Shown piece by piece: positions 23,428-33,250 of a stretch of DNA of 64,000 nt; the stretch's first letter is position 1, and each line of letters starts with the position of its first letter. Position numbers and translations under genes: made by a program. The notes below the pieces were generated by a model, which was not told the origin of the DNA, made no database searches, and saw only the letters and a program-made list of their open reading frames with translations. Source of the DNA: Talpa occidentalis (Eukaryota; Chordata; Mammalia; Eulipotyphla; Talpidae); the NCBI RefSeq assembly GCF_014898055.3, contig NW_023605194.1, positions 101,935,258 to 101,999,257 on the forward strand, given 5' to 3'.

Positions 23428-24940
23428 CTGAGATAAAGACAAAAGGAAACCATGTTATTGGACTCTCCACAGAAGTTTAAGAACAGCAGCAGTCATTTTT
23501 ACATTTCAAAGTAGACTACCGCTATTGATTATTTAAGTCTATGTAGAAATTAACCAGAAAGCAAAAGTAAATACATAAAAAGAGGCTGGTGAGAATAAGA
23601 CGAAAGCAGAATCAAGAACCAACTACCTTTAACTGTCTTACTATAGCATATAAATTTTTTTGAGTAATGTTCATCTCTTAAAAAAAACTGAATAATAAAC
23701 TATTCATGCAGTTGATGCAATGAACAAACATTCTCAGGCAAATACTTTTAGCCATTTTCCTCATTACTAGCAGTATTTAAATAGCACTGTATCTCAAAAT
23801 GCTTCATAATCAGCTTCAGTAGTAAATATAGTCAACTTAAGAGAAATAGTTGAAAACCATTTCATAAATTTAAAAAATGTTTCTCTGTCCATAATCCACT
23901 CTCTTTTGGCAGATAGAAAACACACATTCATTTTCAAATATTTTTTCCTCCATTTCTTTTCCAAATACATCTGTACCCAGTATTATTGTAGAGGTACTTA
24001 GAAAAAACTCATGCGCTGGCATGAATTTTGGAAAAGACTCTAAAGTATCACAGACTTCTAGGAAAGCTTCAGATCCGTCTAAACTTACTGAGCTGCAGGA
24101 CAGATGAGGCTTTCCGATGTTCAAGAAGCCCAGGGCCCAGCCTGATTATTATACTGCTAGCTATTTTTTGAAGCATGTTTATTTTCACAATTTTAAAGAG
24201 TATATAAACATGTTATCTTCACTCAGAGTAGGTAGGAGGGTGTCAGTTTCACGAGGGTGTCAGTAAACTATGGTGCTTAGCATATTTCAGGATACAGGGT
24301 ACAAATAACAACAGAATGAAGAATACATTTGCCATAAACACAAACCTTCAATGTTAGTAATATGGGAGTTCCCCACATTTGCTCATCATGCCAAGACTAC
24401 AACAGACATTCAACAGCGTGAGCAAGCAAGACTCATTAAATCCCAGAATTTACCTTCCCAGAGAGACCAAGATGATCATACCTGTAAGAAACCTAGAAAC
24501 TGCATTTAAACTACTCACATGTGAGAGCAAGAGTGAGAGCCAGAGCAAGTGATCATCCATGCTCTAATTAGAGTGACTTTTGAAAAACTGTGCAGGTAAG
24601 GATGCAGGTGAATAAATGGGTAAAAGATACCACAGCAAAAAGGAACATTGTATAGCAGAAGAGGCCCAGGAAAATCAGAAAATATAATCCTCTTAGAAAT
24701 ACTAAGGGCTCATTTGAGATCAAAATCAGCTTACTATGGGGTATTAGTCAAGACATTTACAATAGAGGTTCACTGGTGGAATTTTTCTGAATACCATGAA
24801 CTTGGTTGCATTTGAAACTAATATCTCAAGAGCCCCTTGGATTTCTAAAGAGGCACCAACTAGGATTTTTTTTCTAAGGATCTGTACAGGATTTATTAAT
24901 AAGTGTGTGGGTCACACTGTATTCAGCATTCCACACAAAC
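23428..24940. other. FNIP2 intron between exon 7 and cassette 6b
   Basis: AT-rich intronic sequence with no recognised gene or well-preserved repeat. Confidence 0.5.
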
Positions 24941-25030
24941 CTGCAAAGAAAGAAGCACTCCGGGTGAGCCGGAGGGGTCCTCCGTCAGCTACCCCCTGCA
25001 GCAGTTTGCTGCTGCAAGCTTGCAGCAGAC
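24941..25030 (-). CDS. FNIP2: Candidate FNIP2 alternative cassette exon (6b)
   Basis: This open segment lies in the intron between exons 6 and 7. The upstream intron carries a pyrimidine-rich acceptor (...ctgtctccag) before 25030, and a GT donor (gtttgt) follows 24941. The exon is exactly 90 nt, enters and leaves in phase 1, and so keeps frame between exons 6 and 7. It encodes GLLQACSSKLLQGVADGG followed by PLRLTRSASFFA. The paralogue FNIP1 has a segment at the same place that begins GLL and ends GPLRLIRSASFFA (from memory), so this is probably the orthologous position of an alternative exon. A second internal acceptor (ctgctgcag) would shift frame. The canonical FNIP2 protein as I recall it lacks this segment, so it is either a minor isoform or a fading exon. 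Confidence 0.7.
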
Positions 25031-25220
25031 CTGGAGACAGAAACACACAGAAGAGGGCGAACAAAGTATACACACAAAAAAATAAACACAGATTAAAGAT
25101 AATGCAAAAAAAAAAAACAACCAAAACACAAAACAACACAACAAACTCAAATAAAGCAAAACACACACCCACAGCAGTGGCATTCAGAAAGAAAGAGCCC
25201 ATTTATGTGGCTGATTTTAC

Positions 25221-25321
25221 CTAGGTTACTTGCAGTACGACAAGGACCCAAATTATTCTGATTTGTGTTCAGTTTTCCCAAATTAGGATCTTGGTTGATA
25301 TATTCAAAGCTGTCTTGCAAG
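25221..25321 (-). CDS. FNIP2: FNIP2 exon 6
   Basis: The 101-nt exon has acceptor ...gtatttag and donor gtaaaa. It encodes (N)[20 protein letters not shown] then [13 protein letters not shown] and one base of the next codon. The phase-1 end fits either direct splicing to exon 7 (...[10 protein letters not shown]) or inclusion of the 90-nt cassette at 24941-25030. Confidence 0.93.
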
Positions 25322-26440
25322 CTAAATACAGAGAGGACAAGGAAGGGAGAGAGAGGGGGAAAAGGTTGAGATGAATAAAACTGTTTTCTACCAGGCTCTC
25401 AAATACAACTTACCGGTCGCTCAGACTTTTCTTTGCCAATGAATAAAGTCACATTTACCAAAGTGAATTAAACTTTACAGCAATTTGTTGGAGGCCAAGA
25501 AAACATTTTCAGAGGTAGTTCAACAATAAAACTAAACAGACCATTTCTAACAACTTCATAATTCACTAGAGGACACCAAATGATACATTTTGGCTTTGGT
25601 GACTGACATGAGGATATTGCTATTCATTTCTAAATTTTGCTTTAGTGATTGACACACAAGATGTTGCTATTCGTTTCATGGACAATTTTACATAAACTTT
25701 CAAAGTGAATATATGAAATTATTTTCAACTCTTAGTTAACATCTATGAAAATTCAGCAACTATTTTTTTCTCCAGGAAGAGGACATAACATTAACATTTG
25801 ATTTCAGAACTTTTCAAAAAAGAATTACACATAAACACAAACATCAGGTAAGAAGATTTTAGTAATTTATTGTATTCATTAACAAAGAAAAATAAAAAGA
25901 CTTCAAGGATAATGTAGCATAATGAGGTCAAAGTAACTTTTGCTTAAACCAGAGTTCAATATTTTATTACAGGGAGTTAGTGCAATAAAGGTTCCAGGTA
26001 ACATCTAGAATCTGTAAAAGTAAATTTCACAATAAACACCCACTCCCATATTGGCTTAGGGCTGGTACACCCAATGTTACTACACTTGATCTTAGCCAAA
26101 AGGCCGAGAAGCGATGGTACACCCAATGTTAAATGCTCAAACAGGTACATTTTTAATTTTGATAAGAAAGTAGCCTTAGTCACTGGCACCCAAAATTGAA
26201 GGAGGACTATAGTTCTAATTTCCCAGGATGATAAAAAATAACAGCATTCATGTGGCCTCTTTTATTACTTATAACAAACCTTTCCTTCAAACTTACCAAA
26301 GTGTAACAAATATTCTATTATTTTAAAAGAAATATATAATGTACTTCTGCTTTAAAGTTGAAAATATCTGAACAAATGTACCAGAATGAGCACATTTCAG
26401 CAGTTAGTCTACACAAAATTGTAATGTTAAAAATAAAAAG
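25322..26440. other. FNIP2 intron 5, part
   Basis: AT-rich. It includes a short imperfect duplication around 25595-25680 (tttggctttggtgactgaca versus a similar block) and the U2 fragment listed separately. Confidence 0.5.
26079..26115 (-). pseudogene. RNU2 (pseudogene fragment): U2 snRNA 5' fragment, tailless retrocopy
   Basis: The minus strand carries the first 37 nt of U2 snRNA without a visible mismatch (atcgcttctcggccttttgg onward), ending abruptly with no poly(A). A perfect 15-bp duplication ggtacacccaatgtt flanks it at 26064-26078 and 26116-26130. This is the signature of an L1-mediated 3'-truncated snRNA insertion. It is not functional because it lacks the Sm site, the remaining stems and a promoter. 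Confidence 0.95.
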
Positions 26441-26450
26441 TGTAAAACTA

Positions 26451-26736
26451 GGGGACTCCCTGATGGCCTAGGGGTCTCAGTACCAACACTGTGTCTCTAG
26501 ACATAGCCTGAGTGTGATCTCCAGCCATAGAGGTAGCCCACATGGCGCAGCAGACCTCTCCTGTCTGCCTGCTGCTCCCTTCAGCAGTGTATTTCAATCA
26601 GTCTGCCTGTTCTGCTCCCCACTCTGTCTCTGGTGAATCCTCTCACCCCCCACACCCTGGCCTATACCCCAGTTCTTCTATGCAAAAAAAAAAAAATAAA
26701 AATCTTACAATAAGGAATAATTCTTTATAAAAAAAA
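26451..26736 (+). mobile_element. tRNA-derived SINE copy 4 with possible 3' extension
   Basis: Diverged head (gggactccctgatggcctag) with standard body. After the AATCTTA tail, about 21 extra bases (26708-26728) and a second A-run precede the right duplication. TSDs are tgtaaaacta at 26441-26450 and tgtaaaatta at 26737-26746. Confidence 0.85.
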
Positions 26737-26923
26737 TGTAAAATTACAGGGGAAAAGAATTCAGGAATGAAAATAAAATATTGCGTGGCCCAAGTCTGAG
26801 TCAGTCACAGAGGTGACACTGACAGGACTCAGAGGGGATCGCAAGTGGACCACGCACCCAACCTGCATGCTGATCAGGCCAGAGAGACTCCTATGCTTCA
26901 TTCCATTAGAAATAAAAACACAA

Positions 26924-27198
26924 GGGGAATCCCTGGTGGCGCAGGGGTTAAGCACCACCCTACAAAGCAATACGCACCCTCTGCAGCACAAGTTTGATCC
27001 CCGGCCCTCCAAGAAGCAACCCACATAGCGCAGCAGACCTCCTGACTCTCCTGATGCTCCCCTCAGCAATATATTTCAGTCAGTCTGCCTGTTCTGCTCC
27101 CCACTCTGTCTCTGGTGAATCCTCTCAGCCCCTGCATCTCTGGCCTGTCCCCCAGTTCTTGTATGCATAAATAAATAAATCTTTAAAAAAAAAAGAAA
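26924..27198 (+). mobile_element. tRNA-derived SINE copy 5
   Basis: Complete head to poly(A). Imperfect TSDs agaaataaaaacacaa at 26908-26923 and agaaataaagtcacaa at 27199-27214. Antisense to FNIP2, just downstream of exon 5. Confidence 0.93.
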
Positions 27199-27545
27199 AG
27201 AAATAAAGTCACAAATAAGTCTTTTTTTTTTTTAAAGGTAATACTGGGAAATACCACACGCTCATTCATGTGACCCCCTTACTTCCCCTTGACTTTTCAT
27301 CTTGGAGGTAATGAGTAGGTAACTGGCAGGGTGGGTAACGGATGGAGACCCAAAACACATAAACAGACCTCTGTAAACTCAAAGACCTTTTCATAATCAC
27401 TATGTGTTGGATGACAATGGCCACTTTTAAAATCCCTTTGTGAACACGGACATAATTCAAAAGCCCTCAGAGAATTCCTCTATCTAGAAATAGCTACTTT
27501 AAAAAATAGAGGGTGGGGGGCCTCAGAAGCAAACCCCACACTTAC

Positions 27546-27617
27546 TTATTTGTGCTCCCACAAAAGCTGCCCATTCTAGCAGAGAAGACTTTACTAATCA
27601 TCAGCTGTGGAGGAGAA
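27546..27617 (-). CDS. FNIP2: FNIP2 exon 5
   Basis: The exon is 72 nt and is separated from exon 4 by only a 97-bp intron. The acceptor is ...ccctccag and the donor gtaagt. It encodes (R)[19 protein letters not shown] followed by GSTN and two bases of Asn. The matching FNIP1 segment reads SPPQLMLSKVF. Entry and exit phases agree with exons 4 and 6. Confidence 0.95.
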
Positions 27618-27714
27618 CTGGAGGGAAACAAGGGGAGAAATGCATTTTTGAACGAAGGAGTCAAAAATCACATCCCACTTTTCCCGACCAGGAGACAAAG
27701 CGGCCCAAACTCAC

Positions 27715-27815
27715 CGTATATAGTGTATCTTTAGGGTAGAGCCTCTGTAACTCATCGCAACCGAACCAAACATCATTTCCCCCAGCATGTTGATATCAGA
27801 AGCTGGTCTTGTGTA
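27715..27815 (-). CDS. FNIP2: FNIP2 exon 4: longin domain core
   Basis: The 101-nt exon has acceptor ...gcatattag and donor gtgagt. It encodes [20 protein letters not shown] followed by [13 protein letters not shown] and the first two bases of an Arg codon. [21 protein letters not shown] is near-invariant between FNIP1 and FNIP2. A Val to Ile and a Lys to Arg change relative to the human protein as I recall it are conservative. Confidence 0.95.
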
Positions 27816-29905
27816 CTAATATGCATGAGAGAAACCAAAATCAGTCAGTGTGGGGCACTTCATGAGGCACCTGCATCCTTCCCTAGTTGAGCAGGTGATA
27901 AAAACCACTTCTCAAAGCAGCAAGTGATCACTTTATGGTCTTAATCCGGAAGGGTAATTGCCTCTTTCGGCACCAAATTACTGCTAATGTTCCTGGTTTC
28001 TTTCTTTACAGCAATATTTTTGCACAAGATGCAAGGGTCCCAGAGTGCATTTTGTCTAGTTACAAGAAACAAGCATCTTCCCTATCGCCATTACATACTC
28101 TCAAGAGAAGGCCTCGGTTATGGCAGAAACAGGGTGACTCTCCTCATGGTACTAAGAACACATCCTGAAGAGAAGTTCATTTCAGGAAGGGCTTTGTGAG
28201 TGTCCAAAAGATACCTCTAAAGTTTTACAAAAATATTAAAAAAAAAAATATGACCCCCTCCTGCTTCTACCAGACTTTCATGTCCCTCTTGTCATCCAAA
28301 GGGCGCCTTTACCTGCCCATCCTCATTTGTGTGCTCACTACTGCCGCCTCATCTGGTCACTCTCCTTTTTGAAGAACATGTCTGGAACAGGGCTGGTCCT
28401 CAGAGGGTACTCCTCCTCACTGTCTGCATCCTCAACCACTCCTACCATTTTGCTTAGTCTCTGCCTGAGACACCCCCACCATCCCTTTATGTCTAGGCCC
28501 AGGCCTCTCTGTGAGCTTAGACTCCTATATCCAGAGGCAGTGATTCACATATCATAGCATGTGCATAATACTGAAACATGATATGAAAATGAGCGCGTTT
28601 GGATATAGGAACCTAATCACCTATTCAAAGTGCTGGCTGACACACTGATGAGCAGGATAGACACGAATGTCAACCTCATCAGGCTGTCATGGGCGCCTAG
28701 CACAGCTTGGGCAGGACAAAACAACCGTGCCTCTGTAACCCAGCCCACAAGGCAGACTCTCTGCTCCTTTGCTTTCCACTCAAGTAAAAGCTCAAGAGTC
28801 ATCCTTAACACTCTCTTCTAATTTTTTAACTCCAAATACATACAAAAATACAAATACATACACGCACAATTACCCACACACTGACATATGTACATACCTT
28901 GTACGTATTTGCAAAGGAGGGAAGAGAAACAAGGAACTATCAATCTCTAACACTAGTCTCCTCTCTGGTTAAAGTTTACACCAACCTCGTCTCACTACAT
29001 GCAGACAGAGACCAAGCCTTTCGCATCTTTATTAGTAACTTCCACCCACCACTTCCATCTTTTAAACTGCTTTTTCTTGGAGCGCAAGGTCCACACACCA
29101 ACTGTGATTCTCAACTACTTGAAATTTTCACTCTCTATTTTTTTAACCACAAACTGTTTTGAAACCCAAGAGCACTGTGAAATAAGGGCAAATCCCTGCT
29201 CCAAAGCCTGACCATGGTGTTGACAAAGTTCTAAAGCTCTGCGGCTGCTGGTAATTCCCCTATTTTGCTTTCACAGCAACACGGTAGACAAAATTATACA
29301 TGGGTCCAAAAAAAAAATCATCATATTCTCCATCAACTAATACCCTTCTGTTACTCAAGAATTATAACATTTCTTCCCTGCTCTCTAGTTAGTCAATATT
29401 TCTCAGTAACCCTTGTCTCGCTCTCTTACTACTCACACACAGAGCATGAAAATTGCTACAAGTCTTTTATCCTTTGCACTCAAGGCAGGTCACCCCATTT
29501 CTTTCTTCTCTTATACAGGTTTTCTTCCCTCTTCTGGCAAATCCTATTTTCCTCGATGCCCAGATGCATTTCTAGAATCCTCAAAGTTCTTATAACAAAA
29601 CCGGGAAAATGCATGTTTATTAATCAGGCTGACAACAAACCAAGAGGCTTTACCTCATTTGCAGCATTTCTCCCTCATCTGGCAAGTATTATGCCGGCTC
29701 GCCTTGACTTGATTACAAATTTTTAATGAGAGATAAAAACCAAGTGTAAAAATAGCCTGACACGAAACATTCCGGAGCACATTTTTCACTACTTTGTCTC
29801 ATATTCATGGGGTCAAACCCTCAAGCGGGCATTCTTCCCTATGGAGAAACTCTAGTAAATGATTTGAGCCTCACGGGATGTTCCACATAGGAGGGATTGC
29901 TTTAC
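27816..29905. other. FNIP2 intron 3
   Basis: About 2.1 kb. A tract of (CATA)-like simple sequence lies near 28840-28900. The open frames at 28600-29730 have no recognisable domain. No other feature is seen. Confidence 0.5.
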
Positions 29906-29982
29906 CTGGTACTTGGGAAGCTGCTCCTTCGCATTTTGTAAAGACCCTCCCAAAGAACCATGGTAGGAGAGGTTGCTGCTGT

Positions 29983-30036
<54 letters not shown>

Positions 30037-30100
30037 CACCGCCACCACTGCTTCCTTGGCAGCACTTGGCGGACATTTTAATGGGGCCATCCTCTGTTTT
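29906..30100 (-). CDS. FNIP2: FNIP2 exon 3: serine-rich linker with polySer tract
   Basis: The exon is 195 nt, phase 0 at both ends, with acceptor ...aacccag and donor gtaaag. It encodes [22 protein letters not shown], then 14 consecutive Ser codons, all AGC, followed by [18 protein letters not shown] and AKEQLPKYQ. The flanks match the FNIP2 family, where this region is a disordered Ser-rich insert in the longin domain. The Ser run is encoded by an uninterrupted trinucleotide repeat, so its length may be polymorphic. Confidence 0.95.
29972..30034. repeat. (CTG/CAG)n coding microsatellite in FNIP2 exon 3
   Basis: The plus strand reads GCT repeats, pure for 14 units at 29993-30034, with TTG-interrupted units before that. 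On the coding strand this gives AGC (Ser) repeats, then AAC (Asn) interruptions. All codons in the pure run are identical, which marks recent slippage. Confidence 0.95.
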
Positions 30101-30424
30101 CTGGGTTAAGAGAGACAGGCACGATCAGTGCTGCTGGGAAGGTCAGGTTTCCCCCAAACGCCCTTCACTGGGAATTCCTTTGTTTAAACAATCTGTCATG
30201 TCATGTATAAGTGGCATCAAAATCCAGCTTTTTCCTTTCCATGGTTTCCCCCTTTTCATTGGTGACAAAAATGTGGTTATTGAGAGTTTATGATATTTTG
30301 GGTGGGGGGATGCTGATGAGGGTACTAGAATGAAGGTGAGGTTTATATATTAAGATTTTATTCTGCTTAAATTGGTTAATTCATATTAATTCATTTTAAT
30401 TCATATTTTAAAATCATCAATGTG

Positions 30425-30740
30425 GGGCCTCCCCGGTGGCGCAGTGGTTGAGCGCTGGGTTGCGAAGCTGCCCGCGGCCTCTGCAGCGCCGGTTCGATCC
30501 CCGGCTGCTCCCCGGCCACCGGAGGAGGGTCCCACATGGCGCGCAGACCTCTCCTGCCGCCCGCTGCTCCCCTCAGCAGTGTACTTCGGTCCTTCTGCCT
30601 GCTCTGCTCCCCGCTCTGGCTCTGGTGAATTCTCTCACCCTCCTGCGCTTCTGACTGTACCCAGTGCATGTATAAACAAAACAAACAAACAAACAAATAA
30701 ATAAATAAATAAAACATGCCTCTATTAAAAAAAAAAAAAA
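30425..30740 (+). mobile_element. tRNA-derived SINE copy 6, young subtype
   Basis: Full-length copy of the subtype with head ggcctccccggtggcgcagt, CpG-rich B box (ggttcgatccccgg), an extra gctgctccccggcc segment and the tail (actgtacccagtgc...). A perfect 12-bp TSD atcatcaatgtg lies at 30413-30424 and 30741-30752. Many CpGs remain, which suggests recent insertion. Confidence 0.95.
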
Positions 30741-30752
30741 ATCATCAATGTG

Positions 30753-33123
30753 ATCTGATTTTGATTCAGGTTATTTAGAAGATTTTCAGCACCGTGTAGA
30801 GTATTAATCTCTAAAACTGCTAAGGATAAAGATACTGCTTCAGATGAAAATTTTTACTAAGTAGAAGGAATTAAGAAAGGAAAACTATTAATTTGGAAGG
30901 ACTAGGTTTGTGTTTTTAAAGACACGCCTACTTTACCACTACCTTAAAGGAAATAGGAAAGAAAATCATGAGGTCAAGTTTGTGAAAGATGAAGCCAAAA
31001 CTCTGAAATAGTAGCTACTGTGATGCATACAGCATGTGATAGAAATGTGAACTGTAAGGTTAGGGGTTATAGAGAAATATCTTCTACAGATCCCCTAGAT
31101 AGAGTTCACTGCTAACATAAAGGTATAAAGACGCACCTCTATTCATTTTAACTTTCCTCCTACAGCAAAATATATCCGTCCCTACAGAAGCCTCCTGCAC
31201 TCTATGACAAGTTGTTTCTATTCTGAGTGTTGCTTTTCTGTGTGCAGCTTTTGCTTGGGAAAACATGAATGCGGCTGCAGCTTATCTAATCTCCAATGTG
31301 ACAGTCACACTGGTGGTCTAATGCAAATGACTGCAGTCATATGCTTGAGACAAACTCATGATGTTTTGCCCTTGCCACTGGTTTGGGGGGAGGGGGGTTG
31401 CTGAAAATGGGAAAAGAATGCAGAAAAACACAAACTGCTGGCCCCGTCACTGCAGCCCAGGCGGCCTGTGGAGGGGCGCTGGACATTCTGCGCACGAGCC
31501 TGCCCATCACACCTCTGCAGGTCCAGCTGTTACTCAGCACCACCTAGGCTAGAAACACAGCCCCTGGGAGAGGCCAAGGTAATGTGAGGTCCACACTGGC
31601 CTTGAAGTGCTCTGGCTAAGGTTACAACACACCGAGCAGGCTGCAGTGGAGATAGCTCCTGATGCGGGGAGCACTGGCCTGACTCACCTCCTCGCAGCCC
31701 AGCACGCGTAACAGGCCTCTGGGGACCTAAGTTGCCTTTTTAGCTCAGTGAGGCCCTTCCCGGAAAGCTGAAGTCCCAGACTCCAGTGTCATCACCGCTC
31801 TGATGGAGGACTCCTAGTCCTGTGCCCTCTGAAAAGCGGTGAGAATGTTTTGCCTTCTACCTGTTACCACCCCAGGAGCCCCTGGGAGGAATGTGGGTGT
31901 TCAGCCATCTGTGCGAGGACTTTGGGGGAAACCAGAAATGATGGGGGAAATCAGGGAGAACCACGTCCTGTCCACCAAACAAAGGTCAAGCACTGGCTCA
32001 CCTAAACTTTGATATAAATCTGCCATGGAAGCCCACAGGTGACTCGCCTGAGACTCCGCAGCCCTCCCTCTACCCACCTAACAAGCGCAACAACTACTGT
32101 AATGATTAGCTCCTGGCGAAATTCCACTTCAAAGCACTGTGGCATCCACCCAGCTAAACTGTCTCTAACCAAACAATCCCTTCCTGCAGAAATGATCCCT
32201 ATCAAAGGCAGGAAAACAGCTCCTTGGCCTAATGAGACAAAAACCGTGATACAAACTATTCATTTACCTCCACAGGCTCTAAACTGGTAGAATTTGGTCA
32301 GAACAGGCAGCAAAGTGCTGAACATGAAGACAGGAAGTGCAAATGGATTTATTTAAGCTGCAGGCATCTGAATAACTACTAAAAAGAGGATGGAGGGACT
32401 AGCGGTGACAATACGGAAGTACTTTGGAATAGTGTCCTGAAGACTTACAGAGGACCAGCCTCGGCTCCTCACCTGACATGTCACTTGCGCCTTTCTGTTC
32501 TGGCTCCAAGGGTCCCCCCAGAGCTGCCCTGTCTCATTCCACCCCTGGTGCCCCCACATCCCAGGCCAACCCCACACCACCACTCCGCCCTACACAAACA
32601 CACACATCTACCCCAAAAACAGTGGTTTCCTTGGTGAGTGAGTTTGAGAAGCAATCCACTTTGATTGGTAGCGCACTGAAGCCCTAGAGTGAAGAAAGCT
32701 ATTAAATTTTGGTTAACCCAGTACTAAGTATCTCTCTTACTATTTAGGAGAAACATTGGACCGAATGATATAGTACCGTCCCTTAGGCTAATACCTTATG
32801 AAATTTAGAGTTCTCAGTTTTCCCATTACAAGGCTCATACTTGGCATCAAAATCCTACTAGATTGAAGTCACCACCAAACTCGCTCCTATTTACAGTTGC
32901 AATACACTGCTTAGCGTCCGTCATGATTGTGGGTTAACAGATTTACCTGTGTATTAATAAAAATACAAATGTGGGAGTGGGGAGGGGTCTTTGTTTATGT
33001 TAGTTCTGAACCATGAATAGCAAGGTACAATATAACCCAAGGAAAGGAATACAGATTAATAAGTGACTCGACGGTGGTTAGAAGCACACCCAAAAAAGAT
33101 GACAGCAGATCCACATTTCATAC
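30753..33123. other. FNIP2 intron 2, distal part
   Basis: No recognised gene or clear repeat. The region 31430-31900 is moderately GC-rich. Confidence 0.5.
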
Positions 33124-33250
33124 CTGAGTTGCTGCGTCTTCAATCTTGTGAACAGCTTTAGAATCAAACAGGACTTGCCTGCCTCTCCTTTCACAGTCCT
33201 GGTAAACTATCAGGCGAATCTCATTCAGATCAAACTCTGAACATGACCAA
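33124..33250 (-). CDS. FNIP2: FNIP2 exon 2: start of the FNIP N-terminal (longin) domain
   Basis: The acceptor (...gatccacag) precedes 33250 and the donor (gtatga) follows 33124. The 127-nt exon completes a Ser codon and then encodes [19 protein letters not shown] and on to [12 protein letters not shown]. The segment [13 protein letters not shown] is the hallmark first strand of the FNIP longin domain, also present in FNIP1. It ends in phase 0, which agrees with exon 3. The preceding exon, with the start codon, is not in the window. Confidence 0.95.

Larger units (their letters stand above)
960..33250 (-). other. FNIP2: FNIP2 gene, internal part (exons 2-14)
   Basis: This is the span of folliculin-interacting protein 2 within the window. 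The spliced minus-strand exons encode a protein that matches FNIP2 as I know it nearly residue for residue, rather than FNIP1: for example [30 protein letters not shown] and [20 protein letters not shown]. All 13 introns inferred here follow GT-AG, and every exon-exon phase agrees. Known role of the family: FNIP1/2 bind FLCN through longin and DENN domains, bind AMPK, act as HSP90 co-chaperones, and work with FLCN as GAP for RagC/D at the lysosome, controlling mTORC1 and TFEB/TFE3. Missing from the window are exon 1 (about 35 N-terminal residues) and the last exons (about 130 C-terminal residues). No premature stop or frameshift is seen, so the locus looks functional. The exon numbers assume a single upstream coding exon. 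Confidence 0.96.

Noticed and set aside
26079..26115. Functional U2 snRNA gene
   Set aside because: Only the first 37 nt are present, with no Sm site, no downstream stems and no promoter elements.
29878..30293. Plus-strand frames with polyCys and polyLeu
   Set aside because: They are antisense shadows of the AGC repeat in FNIP2 exon 3.
30391..30717. Open frames of 70-110 codons repeated at many positions (for example also 38309, 48572, 49407)
   Set aside because: All lie within SINE copies and reflect the shared SINE sequence, not proteins.
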